A stretch of DNA of 45,791 nt from Candidatus Zixiibacteriota bacterium. GTDB lineage: Bacteria > Zixibacteria > MSB-5A5 > GN15 > FEB-12. Made by a program: the position numbers and the translations under genes. This document shows positions 25,805 to 36,475 of this stretch, piece by piece. The stretch covers positions 1 to 45,791 of the forward strand of contig JBFMGC010000021.1 in the NCBI GenBank assembly GCA_040752815.1. The letters are read 5' to 3'. The notes beneath the pieces were generated by a model. It searched no databases and was not told the origin of the DNA. It was given only the letters and a program-made list of their open reading frames with translations. Numbering within the stretch: the stretch's first letter is position 1; each line of letters starts with the position of its first letter.

Positions 25805-26326
25805 TCAGCTTTGTCGATCCGGGAACAGCTTCCTCAGTCCATCCCAGCGCGGATCGAGGGTTTCGATCTTACAGTCACAGGTCCGTTCGTTGAGGTTTGC
25901 GCCGCACGTCGGGCAAAGGCCCCGACAGTCCTCCGAACAGAGCGGTTTCATCGGAATCGACAAAACCAGCGCCTGACGAACCGGCACAACAATATCGACC
26001 CTTAGATCGTTCCCCTCAAAACAGACATAATCCTCTTCGTCAACGTCGCGGTGGCGGGTCGCCTCCTCACGGGAGTAGACCACGAAATCCACCTCACCGG
26101 CGAGTTTGCTGTCAAACTCACCCAGACAGCGGGCGCACTCCACCACTACCTGGGCCTCTACCCGACCCTGGCAATAGTACTCGTCCGCGGCCTTCTGTAT
26201 GTCCAGGTCAACGTGAGCGGCCCTGACTTTGACAACCAGGTCATCGAGACGGGCCAGCTCACCAGGATCGGCATAAATAGAAGTCTCCGCGGGGTACTCG
26301 TCGAACACCCGCAGGTCCAATATCAC
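25805..26326 (-). CDS. yceD: DUF177 / YceD family protein
   Basis: A 173-residue YceD (DUF177) protein, linked in other bacteria to 23S rRNA accumulation. It includes the family block VECARCLGEFDSKLAGEVDFVVYS (about 62-85), the LRVDIVVPVRQALVLSIPMKPLC segment and a cysteine-rich C-terminal cluster (CSEDCRGLCPTCGANLN) that probably binds zinc. The start is GTG 26326. The promoter at 26335-26363 places the transcript start about two bases before this GTG, so the mRNA may be almost leaderless. It is the first gene of the yceD-rpmF-plsX-fab-rnc operon. Confidence 0.92.
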   Translation of the reverse strand: MILDLRVFDEYPAETSIYADPGELARLDDLVVKVRAAHVDLDIQKAADEYYCQGRVEAQVVVECARCLGEFDSKLAGEVDFVVYSREEATRHRDVDEEDYVCFEGNDLRVDIVVPVRQALVLSIPMKPLCSEDCRGLCPTCGANLNERTCDCKIETLDPRWDGLRKLFPDRQS

Positions 26327-26334
26327 AGCTTGAA

Positions 26335-26363
26335 ATACTAACGAAAACGACCGTCAAAGTCAA
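26335..26363 (-). promoter_or_regulatory. sigma70-type promoter for the yceD-fab-rnc operon
   Basis: TTGACT, a 17-base spacer and TAGTAT on the minus strand, close to consensus. The -10 element ends only eight bases before the GTG start of yceD. Confidence 0.6.
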
Positions 26364-26419
26364 GGAGCAAAACCCCCCGACAAGCCATTCGGCGACATGG
26401 GGATACCGGCGGTTGGCGA

Positions 26420-26530
26420 CCGGAGGTTTCGATCCCGCCCAAAGGGAGGCGCACCCGGGTATTCTGTGCGCGGGCGCTTCCCATCCCACCCGCAAGCGGT
26501 TGGGCCACCTAGGGGTAGTTTTGACCCACT
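26420..26530. repeat. palindromic elements downstream of the atp operon
   Basis: The gap between the atp operon end and the yceD promoter holds GC-rich inverted repeats, among them a family C element around 26490-26516 (CCCACCCGC..GCGGTTGGGCCACC). No T-run terminator for atpC was found, so these palindromes may serve that role. Confidence 0.45.
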
Positions 26531-26532
26531 GC

Positions 26533-28382
<1,850 letters not shown>

Positions 28383-28407
28383 TCATCTTCAAGTACTGTG
28401 GTCGCGC

Positions 28408-29274
28408 CTATCCGGCCAGAGCCTCGGCGCCGCTGACCACCTCAAGCAGTTCTTTCGTAATCTGCGCCTGGCGCGCCTTGTTGTATTCCAATGTCAGGGT
28501 GTTGACCATCTCGCCGGCGTTCTTGTTGGCGTTGCCCATGGCGATCATCCGGCTGCCATGTTCCGACGCAAACGACTCCAGCAGCGCCGTAATCATCTTG
28601 GTATTGGCATAGCTCGGCATCAACTGGGCGTAGATCTGCTCCGAGGTCGGTTCGAAAATGTAATCGCTCACATGAGCTTCCTCGCCGCCGTGTTCCGGCC
28701 GCGGCACGGGCAGGTACTTCTCTATCCCCGGACGATATTTGACCAGCGAAATGAACCTCGTAAAAGCCAGGTGGATTTCGTCGGTCTGGCCGGTCACGAA
28801 TCTGTTCGTGAGCCACGCAGCCAGCTCACGACCGCGACCGTAATCTATCACCCCACCCCAGTCCCCATAGTATTCGACTATGTTCCCTTTCCGCCGACGA
28901 TAATAATCGCGCGCCCGTTTACCGACCGCCACCAGTTCGAGACCGGCATCCTGATGCTCCCTGATCCAGCGATCCGTCTGGCGCAGCATATTTGAGTTGA
29001 ACGAGCCGCACAGGCCGCGATCAGAGACGACTATGACAAGAGTACGATTCCTGACCGGGCGTTCCTCGAAATACGGATGGGTGATTTCGGTGGCCGATCC
29101 GACCGCCAGATGGCCGAGCATTTCATCGAGTTTCAGCGCATACGGCTTGGCCTGCTCGACCCGCTGCTGTGCACGGCGAAGCTTGGCGGCGGCCACCATC
29201 TCCATAGCCTTGGTGATCCTCCGGGTGGAGATGACCGTCCGAATTCGCTTTTTTACTTCACGCAGTGTTGCCAT
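28408..29274 (-). CDS. atpG: ATP synthase F1 gamma subunit
   Basis: A 288-residue gamma subunit, the rotor shaft. The N-terminal helix MATLREVKKRIRTVISTRRITKAMEMVAAAKLRRAQ and the C-terminal helix ARQAQITKELLEVVSGAEAL form the coiled coil. The central Rossmann-like part includes VSDRGLCGSFNSN. The gene follows the beta-barrel gene rather than atpA directly. Confidence 0.97.
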   Translation of the reverse strand: MATLREVKKRIRTVISTRRITKAMEMVAAAKLRRAQQRVEQAKPYALKLDEMLGHLAVGSATEITHPYFEERPVRNRTLVIVVSDRGLCGSFNSNMLRQTDRWIREHQDAGLELVAVGKRARDYYRRRKGNIVEYYGDWGGVIDYGRGRELAAWLTNRFVTGQTDEIHLAFTRFISLVKYRPGIEKYLPVPRPEHGGEEAHVSDYIFEPTSEQIYAQLMPSYANTKMITALLESFASEHGSRMIAMGNANKNAGEMVNTLTLEYNKARQAQITKELLEVVSGAEALAG

Positions 29275-29314
29275 CGGTACCCGTTATGCACTCCTGCTCG
29301 TTCTCAACCACACA

Positions 29315-30034
29315 TCAGAACTGGAAACCGACCATCAAACGAAAATCGTTGTTCTTGAATTCCAGCGCTTTGTCCTCATCATCGACAATGTTGATCTTAT
29401 CGGTGCCATCGACCAGGGCGCCGGCGTCTTCGAATACAACGCCTAACCCAACTGTGTAGCGCAGATCAAAAGTGACTTTGCCCGACTGCCCGACAGCCAG
29501 ACCCAGCCCGCCACCTATCGTGAGTCCAAAGTCGAGGCTCTTGGCATTGTCTATGTCTTTGTCACCAAGATTTGGGTCATCTGCGGGTGGATTCTCGACC
29601 TGGTATTTGGACGCGATATTGAACGCGGCTACCGGCCCAACGAACATAAACGGCGACGCGCTGCCTGTCGACGTGAAGTTGTATTTGACCAACACCGGGA
29701 CCTCGATGTAGTCGTTCTTGAGCTTCACGGTGTAGGTATCATCGTCCGCCTCAGTAGTCTCACCTTTGGCCCCTTTGGTGACATATAGAACTTCCGGTTG
29801 GATGCTTACGCCGCTCGTTCCAATGTACATCTCGGCGGACAGGCCGCCGGCAACTCCGAAGAGGGCCTTCTTGTCGATCGTTACCGTTTCCATTTGCTCA
29901 ACGGCATCCCAACCGTCGCCAGACATGTTCGCCATGGTCGCGCCGGCTTTGACTCCAAATCTTATCTGTGAATCAGCCGACACTGTCACGGCAAAAAGCA
30001 ACGACACCAGAAGTAATAGAACAATTTGACGCAT
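29315..30034 (-). CDS. outer-membrane beta-barrel protein (PorT-like) inside the atp operon
   Basis: A 239-residue secreted protein: signal peptide to about residue 21, then alternating beta strands of the 'outer membrane beta-barrel' (PorT/OMP_b-brl type) family. Features are the opening RFGVKAGATMANMSG, the SIQPEVLYVTKGAKGE strand, IEVPVLVKYNF, LDFGLTIGGGLGLAVG and a final strand ending in Phe (LMVGFQF), the C-terminal signal for BAM insertion. ATG 30034 has AAGGAGG five bases upstream. It lies 28 bases after atpA and 40 bases before atpG in the same direction, so it is probably cotranscribed. No link between this fold and ATP synthase is known to me; insertion into the operon is the likelier explanation. 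Confidence 0.88.
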   Translation of the reverse strand: MRQIVLLLLVSLLFAVTVSADSQIRFGVKAGATMANMSGDGWDAVEQMETVTIDKKALFGVAGGLSAEMYIGTSGVSIQPEVLYVTKGAKGETTEADDDTYTVKLKNDYIEVPVLVKYNFTSTGSASPFMFVGPVAAFNIASKYQVENPPADDPNLGDKDIDNAKSLDFGLTIGGGLGLAVGQSGKVTFDLRYTVGLGVVFEDAGALVDGTDKINIVDDEDKALEFKNNDFRLMVGFQF

Positions 30035-30061
30035 CACTACCTCCTTTGCAGGTTGTGTACT

Positions 30062-31570
30062 TTAGGCCTTGAACTGCTCCTTAAACCGCTTCACCGCTTC
30101 CTTCAGCTTCGACTCCGTTGCCTCATCTATAATCTTCTCTTTCGCGAGCGTGTGTTCGATATCCGGGTACTTCTCATCGCAGAACTTGAGGAACTCCGTC
30201 TCGAACTGGAGCACTTTATCGGTCGGCACGTCATCCAAATGCCCGTTCGTCCCGCACCAGATGATCATGCACTGGCGGGCTACCGGCATCGGGACATACT
30301 GTCCCTGTTTGAGCAGCTCGACCATCTTCTCGCCGCGATTGAGCTGCTTGCGGGTGCCCTCGTCGAGGTCCGACGCGAACATAGTAAACGCGGCCAGTTC
30401 GCGATACTGCGCCAGATCGAGCTTCAGCCTGCCGGCTACCTGACGCATCATCTTTACCTGGGCGTTGCCGCCGACTCGCGACACTGAGATACCGACGTTA
30501 ATGGCGGGGCGAATGCCGGCGAAGAACAGCTCGCTCTCGAGAAAGATCTGACCGTCGGTAATGGAAATCACGTTGGTCGGGATGTACGCGGATACGTCGC
30601 CGGCCTGTGTTTCGATGACGGGCAGCGCGGTCAGCGAGCCGCCGCCCTTGGCATCGGAGAGTTTCGCTGCCCGTTCGAGCAGGCGAGAGTGGCAGTAGAA
30701 GATGTCACCCGGGTAAGCTTCGCGTCCCGGTGGACGCCTGAGCAGCAGCGAAAGTTGTCTATAAGCCTGCGCCTGTTTGGACAGATCGTCGTAGACACAC
30801 AGCACATGCTTGCCTTTGTCGCGGAACTCCTCGCCCATGGCGCAGCCGGCATAAGGCGCGATATACTGCAGTGGGGCCGGATCGACCGCGCTCGCGGTGA
30901 CCACAATCGTGTAATCCATGGCGCCGTTACGGCGAAGCGCCTCCACCACCTGGGCGACAGTCGACTGCTTCTGCCCGACAGCGACATATATGCAGATAAC
31001 GTCAGTATCTTTCTGATTGATAATCGTGTCGAGCGCCAGCGCGGTCTTCCCCGTCTGGCGGTCGCCGATGATCAATTCGCGCTGGCCGCGGCCGATCGGA
31101 ATCATCGAGTCAATCGCTTTCAGTCCGGTCTGCAGCGGTTCTTTCACCGGCTGGCGTTCCACCACGTTGGGGGCGATACCCTCGATGATGCGGAACTTGT
31201 CGGTGACAATCGGTCCCTTGCCGTCGACCGGCTGCCCCAGCGGGTTGACCACGCGCCCGATCAGGGCGTCGCCGACCGGCACCGACGCCACCCGGCCGGT
31301 CCGCTTGACCGTGTCGCCCTCATGAACGAGGCTGGACTCGCCGAAAATAGCCGCGCCGACATTATCCTCTTCGAGATTGAGCACCATGCCGACTACGTCG
31401 TTGGGGAACTGGATCAGCTCGGACATCTGAACGTCCTGCAGGCCCCAGATACGCGCGATACCGTCGCCGACCTGCAGCACCGTGCCGACCGACTCCATCT
31501 CAAGCTTGGTGTCGTACTTCTCGAGTTCTTTGCGAATAATCGATGATACTTCTTCGGGATTGAGTCCCAT
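30062..31570 (-). CDS. atpA: ATP synthase F1 alpha subunit
   Basis: A 502-residue non-catalytic alpha subunit. The N-terminal crown domain precedes the P-loop [14 protein letters not shown], the [12 protein letters not shown] block, the [29 protein letters not shown] segment and the [14 protein letters not shown] signature. ATG 31570 has GGAG seven bases upstream. It forms the alternating hexamer with atpD. A 136-base gap separates it from atpH. Confidence 0.98.
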   Translation of the reverse strand: MGLNPEEVSSIIRKELEKYDTKLEMESVGTVLQVGDGIARIWGLQDVQMSELIQFPNDVVGMVLNLEEDNVGAAIFGESSLVHEGDTVKRTGRVASVPVGDALIGRVVNPLGQPVDGKGPIVTDKFRIIEGIAPNVVERQPVKEPLQTGLKAIDSMIPIGRGQRELIIGDRQTGKTALALDTIINQKDTDVICIYVAVGQKQSTVAQVVEALRRNGAMDYTIVVTASAVDPAPLQYIAPYAGCAMGEEFRDKGKHVLCVYDDLSKQAQAYRQLSLLLRRPPGREAYPGDIFYCHSRLLERAAKLSDAKGGGSLTALPVIETQAGDVSAYIPTNVISITDGQIFLESELFFAGIRPAINVGISVSRVGGNAQVKMMRQVAGRLKLDLAQYRELAAFTMFASDLDEGTRKQLNRGEKMVELLKQGQYVPMPVARQCMIIWCGTNGHLDDVPTDKVLQFETEFLKFCDEKYPDIEHTLAKEKIIDEATESKLKEAVKRFKEQFKA

Positions 31571-31706
31571 CACTCAACTCCTGTATAACTTCAAATCACG
31601 TTTCGTCATATCAGCGCCATGTATCGGAATCATCCGACCCCGACAAACCGTGGCAGTACTCTCTTGTGCGCGGCATAATTACAAATACCGCCTCTCGTTT
31701 CCGCTC

Positions 31707-32255
31707 CTAATGGACTTTGATGTGGACCAGTTGTTCTTCCAGCTTATCAAGTCCATGCTTAACGGAACCGTCGATTATCTCGTCGCCCATCAGCACGACC
31801 ATTCCGCCGATAATCGCGCGGTCAATTTTCTTCTCCAGTTCGATCTTCTTACCGGTCCTGGCCGCCAGCCGGCTCACCAGTTTGGCTTCATCGACGGGCA
31901 ACAGCGGCACGGCAGTCGTGACGGTCGCGCGCACTATGCCCTGGTGCTGCTCGACCAGGCGATTGAACTCATCTATCACCTCGAGCAGATACATCGCCCG
32001 GCGCTTTCGCACCAGGACCGCCAAAAACTCGACAAACAGCGGCTCCATCCGTTCGCCGAGAATCCGGCGAAGCAGCTGCAGCTTTTGCTCCTCGTCGATC
32101 TTGGGCGAGCTGAGAAATCGGGTCAGTGACGCGTCCCCAGTCAGTACCTTGCGAAGGTCACCGAACTGTGTGTAGGCCTGGTCGACCAGACCGCGCTTGC
32201 CCGTCGAGAGGAAAAGCGCCGTCGAGTATTTCTTGGCGACCTGCTGGGCGATCAT
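31707..32255 (-). CDS. atpH: ATP synthase F1 delta subunit
   Basis: A 182-residue delta subunit (OSCP) of the peripheral stalk. The N-terminal helical domain (QQVAKKYSTALFLST...) and the C-terminal block (EKKIDRAIIGGMVVLMGDEIIDGSVKHGLDKLEEQL) match the family. It links the F1 head to the b-subunit stalk. It starts five bases after atpF. Confidence 0.96.
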   Translation of the reverse strand: MIAQQVAKKYSTALFLSTGKRGLVDQAYTQFGDLRKVLTGDASLTRFLSSPKIDEEQKLQLLRRILGERMEPLFVEFLAVLVRKRRAMYLLEVIDEFNRLVEQHQGIVRATVTTAVPLLPVDEAKLVSRLAARTGKKIELEKKIDRAIIGGMVVLMGDEIIDGSVKHGLDKLEEQLVHIKVH

Positions 32256-32260
32256 TCAGC

Positions 32261-32743
32261 TTACGCCCTTCCCAGTTCGTCGATATACTGGCCGATCAGC
32301 TCGCGATGCTTGCGATCGTCCATCTTTTCGCGCACCACTTTTTCGGCGGCGGTCATGGTCATGGTGATCATCTCGTCGCGAAGCTGGACCTTGGCCTTGG
32401 CGACATCGCGCTGCAAGTCGGCCTTGGCCTTCTCATGAAGCGCACGCACCTCGGCCATCGCCTGGTTCTTAATATCCGCCGCGAGCGATTTGCCTTCCTT
32501 GACCGCTTCCACCAGCTTGGCCCGGCGTTCGTTATCGATCTCCTTCATGCGGGCCTCGTAGTCAGCGGTCACTTTGGCGATCTCCGCTTTCTGGTGATCG
32601 ATCTTCTCGAACTCGCCGGCGATCTTGTTCCGCCGCTCTTCCATCAGCGCCAGCAGCGGTCCCCAGGCAAAGCGCTTGAGGACCCAGACGAAAACCAGGA
32701 ACCCCAGCGCATGCGTGAGGATTTGTTTCAGTTCAAAATTCAT
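32261..32743 (-). CDS. atpF: ATP synthase Fo b subunit
   Basis: A 160-residue b subunit. One N-terminal membrane helix (about 8-28) precedes a long charged coiled coil (about 35-145) rich in Glu, Lys and Ala, which forms the peripheral stalk with delta. A single b gene is present, so a homodimeric stalk is expected. Confidence 0.96.
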   Translation of the reverse strand: MNFELKQILTHALGFLVFVWVLKRFAWGPLLALMEERRNKIAGEFEKIDHQKAEIAKVTADYEARMKEIDNERRAKLVEAVKEGKSLAADIKNQAMAEVRALHEKAKADLQRDVAKAKVQLRDEMITMTMTAAEKVVREKMDDRKHRELIGQYIDELGRA

Positions 32744-32801
32744 AGCACTACCTGTTACGGGTACAAGTGGCTCTCCTCGGAAACCTCACCGGGAAGCGCA
32801 A

Positions 32802-33041
32802 TCAGTGCGTGCCGATCTTGCCGCTGGCCAGAATGTAGACGATGAACACGTAGATCGTCAGGGCCTCGATAAAGGCAGCGCCGATGATCATAGCGGTCTG
32901 GATCTTGCCCGCCGCTTCCGGCTGCCGACCCATCGCTTCCATCGCCGAACCAACCGCCCGCCCGATTCCCAGACCGGAACCTATAGCCGCCAGTCCAACC
33001 GCGAGCGGAGCCGCCAATCCCAACATTGCCTGATAATCCAT
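32802..33041 (-). CDS. atpE: ATP synthase Fo c subunit
   Basis: A 79-residue hairpin of two membrane helices joined by the RQPE loop. The ion-binding Glu59 lies in [10 protein letters not shown]. That sequence resembles chloroplast and cyanobacterial proton-type rings, and the Gln and Ser ligands of known sodium-type rings are absent, so proton coupling is likely. The second of two adjacent ATG codons (33041) is chosen because AGGAGG is five bases before it and only two bases before the first. Confidence 0.96.
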   Translation of the reverse strand: MDYQAMLGLAAPLAVGLAAIGSGLGIGRAVGSAMEAMGRQPEAAGKIQTAMIIGAAFIEALTIYVFIVYILASGKIGTH

Positions 33042-33100
33042 CATTTCCTCCTTAGGAACGTCGCTATGTATGTTATGCTCTTATCTTCTTTCAACATGAT

Positions 33101-33961
33101 TTAGTGCCCGTGTTCTTCATGCGGCAGCATCAACAGAATGTAAATCGTGGACAGCAGTGTGAACACCAGGGCCTGGATGGTCGAAAGCAGCAGTCCAAGA
33201 AAGTAGAACGGCAACTGCAGCGGCACCCCGACCGGTGAGAAAGCCAGTATCGCGATCCCCAGCCCCACGAAAACTGCCACCAGCGTATCCTCGCCGGTGA
33301 TGTTGCCGAAAAGTCGCAGCGCGAGTGAAAACGGCTTGGCCAGCTCTCCTATGATGTGAAGCGGGAACAGAAGCGGCACCATGCACCAACTGATAACGTC
33401 TCTGGGGCTGCCCGCCATGTGGTGCAGGTAGCCGAGAAATCCCAGCCGGGTCACTCCGGTCCACTGGGCATACAGGAATGTGAGTATCGCCAGGGATGCC
33501 GTGATGTTCAGACTGGTCGAGGGCGAATGCCCCAGCGGCACCATGCCGATCCAGTTCATCAACAGTATATAGAAGAAAAGCGATCCGAGATACGGCACGT
33601 ATTTCTTGGCGTCGTGGCCGAGAATCGACTCGATAAAACTGTACATCCCCTCGACCATCATCTCGACCGCGTTCTGCAGTTTGCCGGGGATCATCTTCCG
33701 GCGAGCGTAGACTGTCATGCTCACACTCGAAAGAACCACTCCGATCACAAACGCGAATATGACATTGACCCAGTGATTGGCAACGCTGTCGGGACCAAAC
33801 AAGAGGGCTACCAGATTCGGCAGATGAGGTGCGCCGCCATGCGCGCCCGCGCCTGCGCCCTCGGCCGCAGCTTCTTCGCCGGTGGTGACAGCGATCGAGA
33901 CGATCGGGCTGAACCATGACGGCATAATCATCGCAAGTCTGTGCACAACCAGCAGAGTCAT
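33101..33961 (-). CDS. atpB: ATP synthase Fo a subunit
   Basis: A 286-residue a subunit with several membrane helices. The essential Arg216 lies in FSLALRLFGN in the fifth helix region, and the NWIGMVPLGHSPS block and the C-terminal helix with His-rich end (EEHGH) fit the family. An unusual Ala/Gly/Glu-rich stretch lies at about 28-43, before the first helix. The ATG overlaps the previous gene as ATGA. Confidence 0.95.
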   Translation of the reverse strand: MTLLVVHRLAMIMPSWFSPIVSIAVTTGEEAAAEGAGAGAHGGAPHLPNLVALLFGPDSVANHWVNVIFAFVIGVVLSSVSMTVYARRKMIPGKLQNAVEMMVEGMYSFIESILGHDAKKYVPYLGSLFFYILLMNWIGMVPLGHSPSTSLNITASLAILTFLYAQWTGVTRLGFLGYLHHMAGSPRDVISWCMVPLLFPLHIIGELAKPFSLALRLFGNITGEDTLVAVFVGLGIAILAFSPVGVPLQLPFYFLGLLLSTIQALVFTLLSTIYILLMLPHEEHGH

Positions 33962-34362
33962 GCCATACCCTCAGCTTCTTCATTCTGCACTGTAGTGTCG
34001 GCCACACGCCAGATCGACCCGCCGATCCCCTTCAGAATTATGATCAGCAGCAGACTGGAAAAACCGTAAAGCAGGTAGAGCGGGTCAAACTGCGGCACTT
34101 TGGCCAGCGCATAACCCGAGAGGTAGAGGAGCGGGAATTTGAATATGGCGATCCCAAAAACTTTGCGTTTGTCGATCTTGCCCGGATGAATCGCCGCCCG
34201 CACCAGTGCCGAGATGAAGATCAGGTTCACCATCCCCCAAACGCCGCCGGAAAACACCGCGAGGGCAGGCCACACGCCGAGGTAATAGACGCCGAAGGGG
34301 ACGAAGATCAGCAGGACAACGCCCGTTGTTCTCAGCGTGCGATCGATAAACTCCAGTCCCAC
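33958..34362 (-). CDS. atpI: AtpI-like membrane protein of the atp operon
   Basis: A 134-residue protein with four predicted membrane helices (about 14-31, 33-54, 68-86 and 93-113). Its length, position before atpB and helix pattern fit the ATP synthase subunit I family, which helps assemble the c ring or moves Mg2+, but sequence similarity is weak by eye. It starts at GTG 34362, directly after the atpZ stop, and its own stop overlaps atpB. Confidence 0.7.
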   Translation of the reverse strand: MGLEFIDRTLRTTGVVLLIFVPFGVYYLGVWPALAVFSGGVWGMVNLIFISALVRAAIHPGKIDKRKVFGIAIFKFPLLYLSGYALAKVPQFDPLYLLYGFSSLLLIIILKGIGGSIWRVADTTVQNEEAEGMA

Positions 34363-34623
34363 TTACTTGCGATCCTCTTTCTCTTCCATCGCCTGAGCGC
34401 GCTTGATCATGATGAACAACTGTCGCGCGGCGGCTCCAAAACCCAGGGCCAGGCCGAGTAACATCAAATATGGTTCAGTTCCAAACCTGGCGTCGGCCCA
34501 CTGCCCCAGAAAGAACCCGACCAGGATCGATGCCGCCAGCAGAGTCGGAACCGTGATATAAATTCCGGCCGCTCCGTACCGACCGCTCTTCTTTTTCTGA
34601 GGCGACCCGCTCTCCGGGGACAT
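34363..34623 (-). CDS. atpZ: AtpZ-like F1Fo operon protein
   Basis: An 86-residue protein with a basic N-terminus and two membrane helices (about 19-38 and 50-68), the AtpZ layout. The GFFLGQWADARFGT and LALGFGAAARQLF segments match the family. AtpZ with AtpI is proposed to act in Mg2+ or Ca2+ supply or in c-ring assembly. It is the first gene of the operon, with AAAGGG upstream of the ATG and a consensus promoter about 30 bases further. Confidence 0.85.
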   Translation of the reverse strand: MSPESGSPQKKKSGRYGAAGIYITVPTLLAASILVGFFLGQWADARFGTEPYLMLLGLALGFGAAARQLFIMIKRAQAMEEKEDRK

Positions 34624-34657
34624 ATCTAACCCTTTGGGGCGTCAGCCAGTCCGCGCC

Positions 34658-34685
34658 AATATATCGGCAAGCGGGTCGCTGTCAA
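34658..34685 (-). promoter_or_regulatory. sigma70-type promoter for the atp operon
   Basis: TTGACA, a 16-base spacer and TATATT on the minus strand. The implied leader before atpZ is roughly 25-30 bases. Confidence 0.7.
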
Positions 34686-34882
34686 CCCCTTAATAGTACT
34701 TTTTTTCACAATCACAGCGCACGCCGGTGGAGCAGTCGCACGAATTCGTCAACCAGACACCGGGGCCGCATGATGGACGCAACTGGCGATTTCGCAAGCC
34801 CTTGCGGGGTACGGCCCTTTTTTGACTTGCCCTTACCGGCCTCTCCAAATATAAATGATACATACTTTTGGAGACTACAATA

Positions 34883-35581
34883 ATGAAGCTTCTTATCTGT
34901 TGCCTGATGGCCGTCACCGTGATCTCAGGATGCGGCGCACAGGACACCGAAACCGCACCAGCCGCCCAGTCCCAAGCACAAGCGCCGGCACCCGACGAAG
35001 CAGAGCTGACCGCCGCCGCCCGCAATCTGGCCGGGCAGTTCGGCCGCGACCTGCAGTCTGCTCTGTTGGGTGCACTAAACGAAAATGGCCCCGCCTATGC
35101 CATGCAGGTCTGCCAGATTCGCGCCGGTGAGATCGCCGCGGCTCATTCGGCCGCCGGATGGTCGGTCAAGCGGGTGAGTGATAAGTGGCGCAACATTACG
35201 GGCCGCCCGGACAGTGCCGAGGTAGCAGTTCTGGCAACCTTCGCCGATCTGAAAACTGACAGTGAGTTTCTGACGCGATGGTCGGGACCGGATTCTGCTC
35301 GGGTCTTCAATTACTACCAGACAATTGTCGTGCGCGAGATGTGCCTGCAATGCCACGGCGACCTGCAGAGTGTCGATCTCGATTTGTGGCAACAGGTCAA
35401 GATCGCCTATCCGTACGACAAAGCCACCGGTTACAAAGAGGGCGACTTGAGGGGCATGTTCGTGGTGTCGGCGCACCTGCCCGAGGCGGAGAAGATCGCC
35501 CCAAAACTAGCCGAGGGCATCCCGATTGGCGATTTGGTAGCAAAAGATACCACGAGCGCCGACACGACTGCGAAACAGTAG
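34883..35581 (+). CDS. DUF3365 (Tll0287-like) c-type heme lipoprotein
   Basis: A 232-residue exported lipoprotein. A lipobox ISGC (Cys17) ends the signal peptide, then an Ala/Gln/Pro linker (about 20-40). The DUF3365 domain follows with CXXCH (Cys154, Cys157, His158), a covalent c-type heme motif, and a QVKIAYPYDKATGYKEGDLRGMFVVSA block after it. ATG 34883 has GGAG nine bases upstream. Related domains occur in heme-based redox or gas sensors and in electron-transfer settings, usually fused to signalling modules; here the domain stands alone. A 9-bp perfect hairpin (35582-35608) follows the stop without a T-run. Confidence 0.88.
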   Translation: MKLLICCLMAVTVISGCGAQDTETAPAAQSQAQAPAPDEAELTAAARNLAGQFGRDLQSALLGALNENGPAYAMQVCQIRAGEIAAAHSAAGWSVKRVSDKWRNITGRPDSAEVAVLATFADLKTDSEFLTRWSGPDSARVFNYYQTIVVREMCLQCHGDLQSVDLDLWQQVKIAYPYDKATGYKEGDLRGMFVVSAHLPEAEKIAPKLAEGIPIGDLVAKDTTSADTTAKQ

Positions 35582-35781
35582 GGCAGAACCCCTTGGTGGT
35601 TCTGCCGTTAGGGTGTCGGACAGGTGGCCCACCTTCCAGGTGGGTTTCTATAGAGGCTGCATCGGGAAACGTCGTTGAACTCAGGAGGTGGAAAGAGACT
35701 TCCATGTTCCCGGATCGATCAGTTACCTGTGTCCGGGTACAGACAAACCAGACAAGAAACCCACCCAAAGGGTGGGCCACC
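35582..35781. repeat. palindromes between the DUF3365 and DUF2784 genes
   Basis: A GGCAGAACC/GGTTCTGCC hairpin (35582-35608) follows the stop. Two family C elements follow in opposite orientation, at 35623-35650 and 35757-35781. Each has an AGAAACCCACC end and a GGTGGGCCACC end. Confidence 0.7.
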
Positions 35782-35825
35782 GATCGAGAGGTGTCCTGCT
35801 CGCTAAAATGTGGGATGCGAACCCG

Positions 35826-36239
35826 ATGCGTATACCCTACCATCTTCTCGCCGATGTAATACTCGTCGTCCACCTGCTGTGGATCATCTTCATGCTCTAC
35901 GGTTTCGCGCTGACCGTGCGCGCCTTCTGGCGACCGTCGTTCTGGGATCGCTGGCTGTTCCGCACGATTCACCTGGCGGGAATTATCTTTGTGGCCAGTC
36001 TCGAACTGATGGGCAAGTACTGTCCGCTTACTATCTGGGAAAACGCCATGCGGCGAGAGTACAACCCCGACGGCTCCTACCCCGGCTATTTCATTCTGGA
36101 CACAATCGAACGACTCATCTACCCCGATGTCAGCCCGCTGGTGTACCTGATTCCCACTTATGGTATCGCGCTGTTCACACTGGTGATGTTCGTGGTGAAA
36201 CCGCCGTCGAAGTTTCGGAGGCGACCCAAGTCAACGTAG
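35826..36239 (+). CDS. DUF2784 domain membrane protein
   Basis: A 137-residue inner-membrane protein with three or four helices (about 7-28, 44-62 and 102-123). It matches the DUF2784 pattern: HLLWIIFMLYGFAL, then W.R..H..G..FV..LELMGKYCPLTIWENA. The function of the family is unknown. ATG 35826 is the most N-terminal start that keeps the first helix intact without translating the palindrome upstream; ATG 35808 is possible. No clear Shine-Dalgarno was found. A family A palindrome begins at its stop codon. Confidence 0.8.
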   Translation: MRIPYHLLADVILVVHLLWIIFMLYGFALTVRAFWRPSFWDRWLFRTIHLAGIIFVASLELMGKYCPLTIWENAMRREYNPDGSYPGYFILDTIERLIYPDVSPLVYLIPTYGIALFTLVMFVVKPPSKFRRRPKST

Positions 36240-36266
36240 GTCGAAAGCCCTGCGCTTTCGACATAG
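36236..36266. repeat. palindromic repeat, family A
   Basis: GTAGGTCGAAAGC..GCTTTCGACATA, overlapping the stop codon of the DUF2784 gene. Copies at 9427-9449 and 36476-36519 share the asymmetric GTAGGTCGAAA and TTTCGACAT ends. Confidence 0.75.
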
Positions 36267-36273
36267 TGATCGC

Positions 36274-36360
36274 GGGCGGAAGACCTCCCGGTCTGCCACT
36301 TCCAAAGACTTATTCGATACACGGGCAGACGAAATCCCGCCGTCGGCGGGCCGCGCACGA
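36274..36360 (-). repeat. composite dispersed repeat, copy 2
   Basis: The reverse complement of this stretch aligns with 8313-8400 along its full length. It includes the family B palindrome (36274-36297) and the GTGCGCGGCCCGCCGAC end. Confidence 0.8.
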
Positions 36361-36475
36361 GAATCGGGCTACGTCTTCCTGCAACCACTTCGCGATTTGC
36401 AGGAGCGAGTGGACATGGGTGCCCGACTGGATCGGGCATGACGGGGCTGGGCTGGTGGATGGTCCTGATATATTA

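Noticed and set aside
30689-31546. 285-codon plus-strand frame opposite atpA
   Set aside because: The same reasoning applies: atpA on the other strand is certain, and this frame is only its complement.
32802-33041. Sodium-type c ring
   Set aside because: The Gln and Ser ligands of known sodium rings are absent and the EALTIY site is of the proton type.
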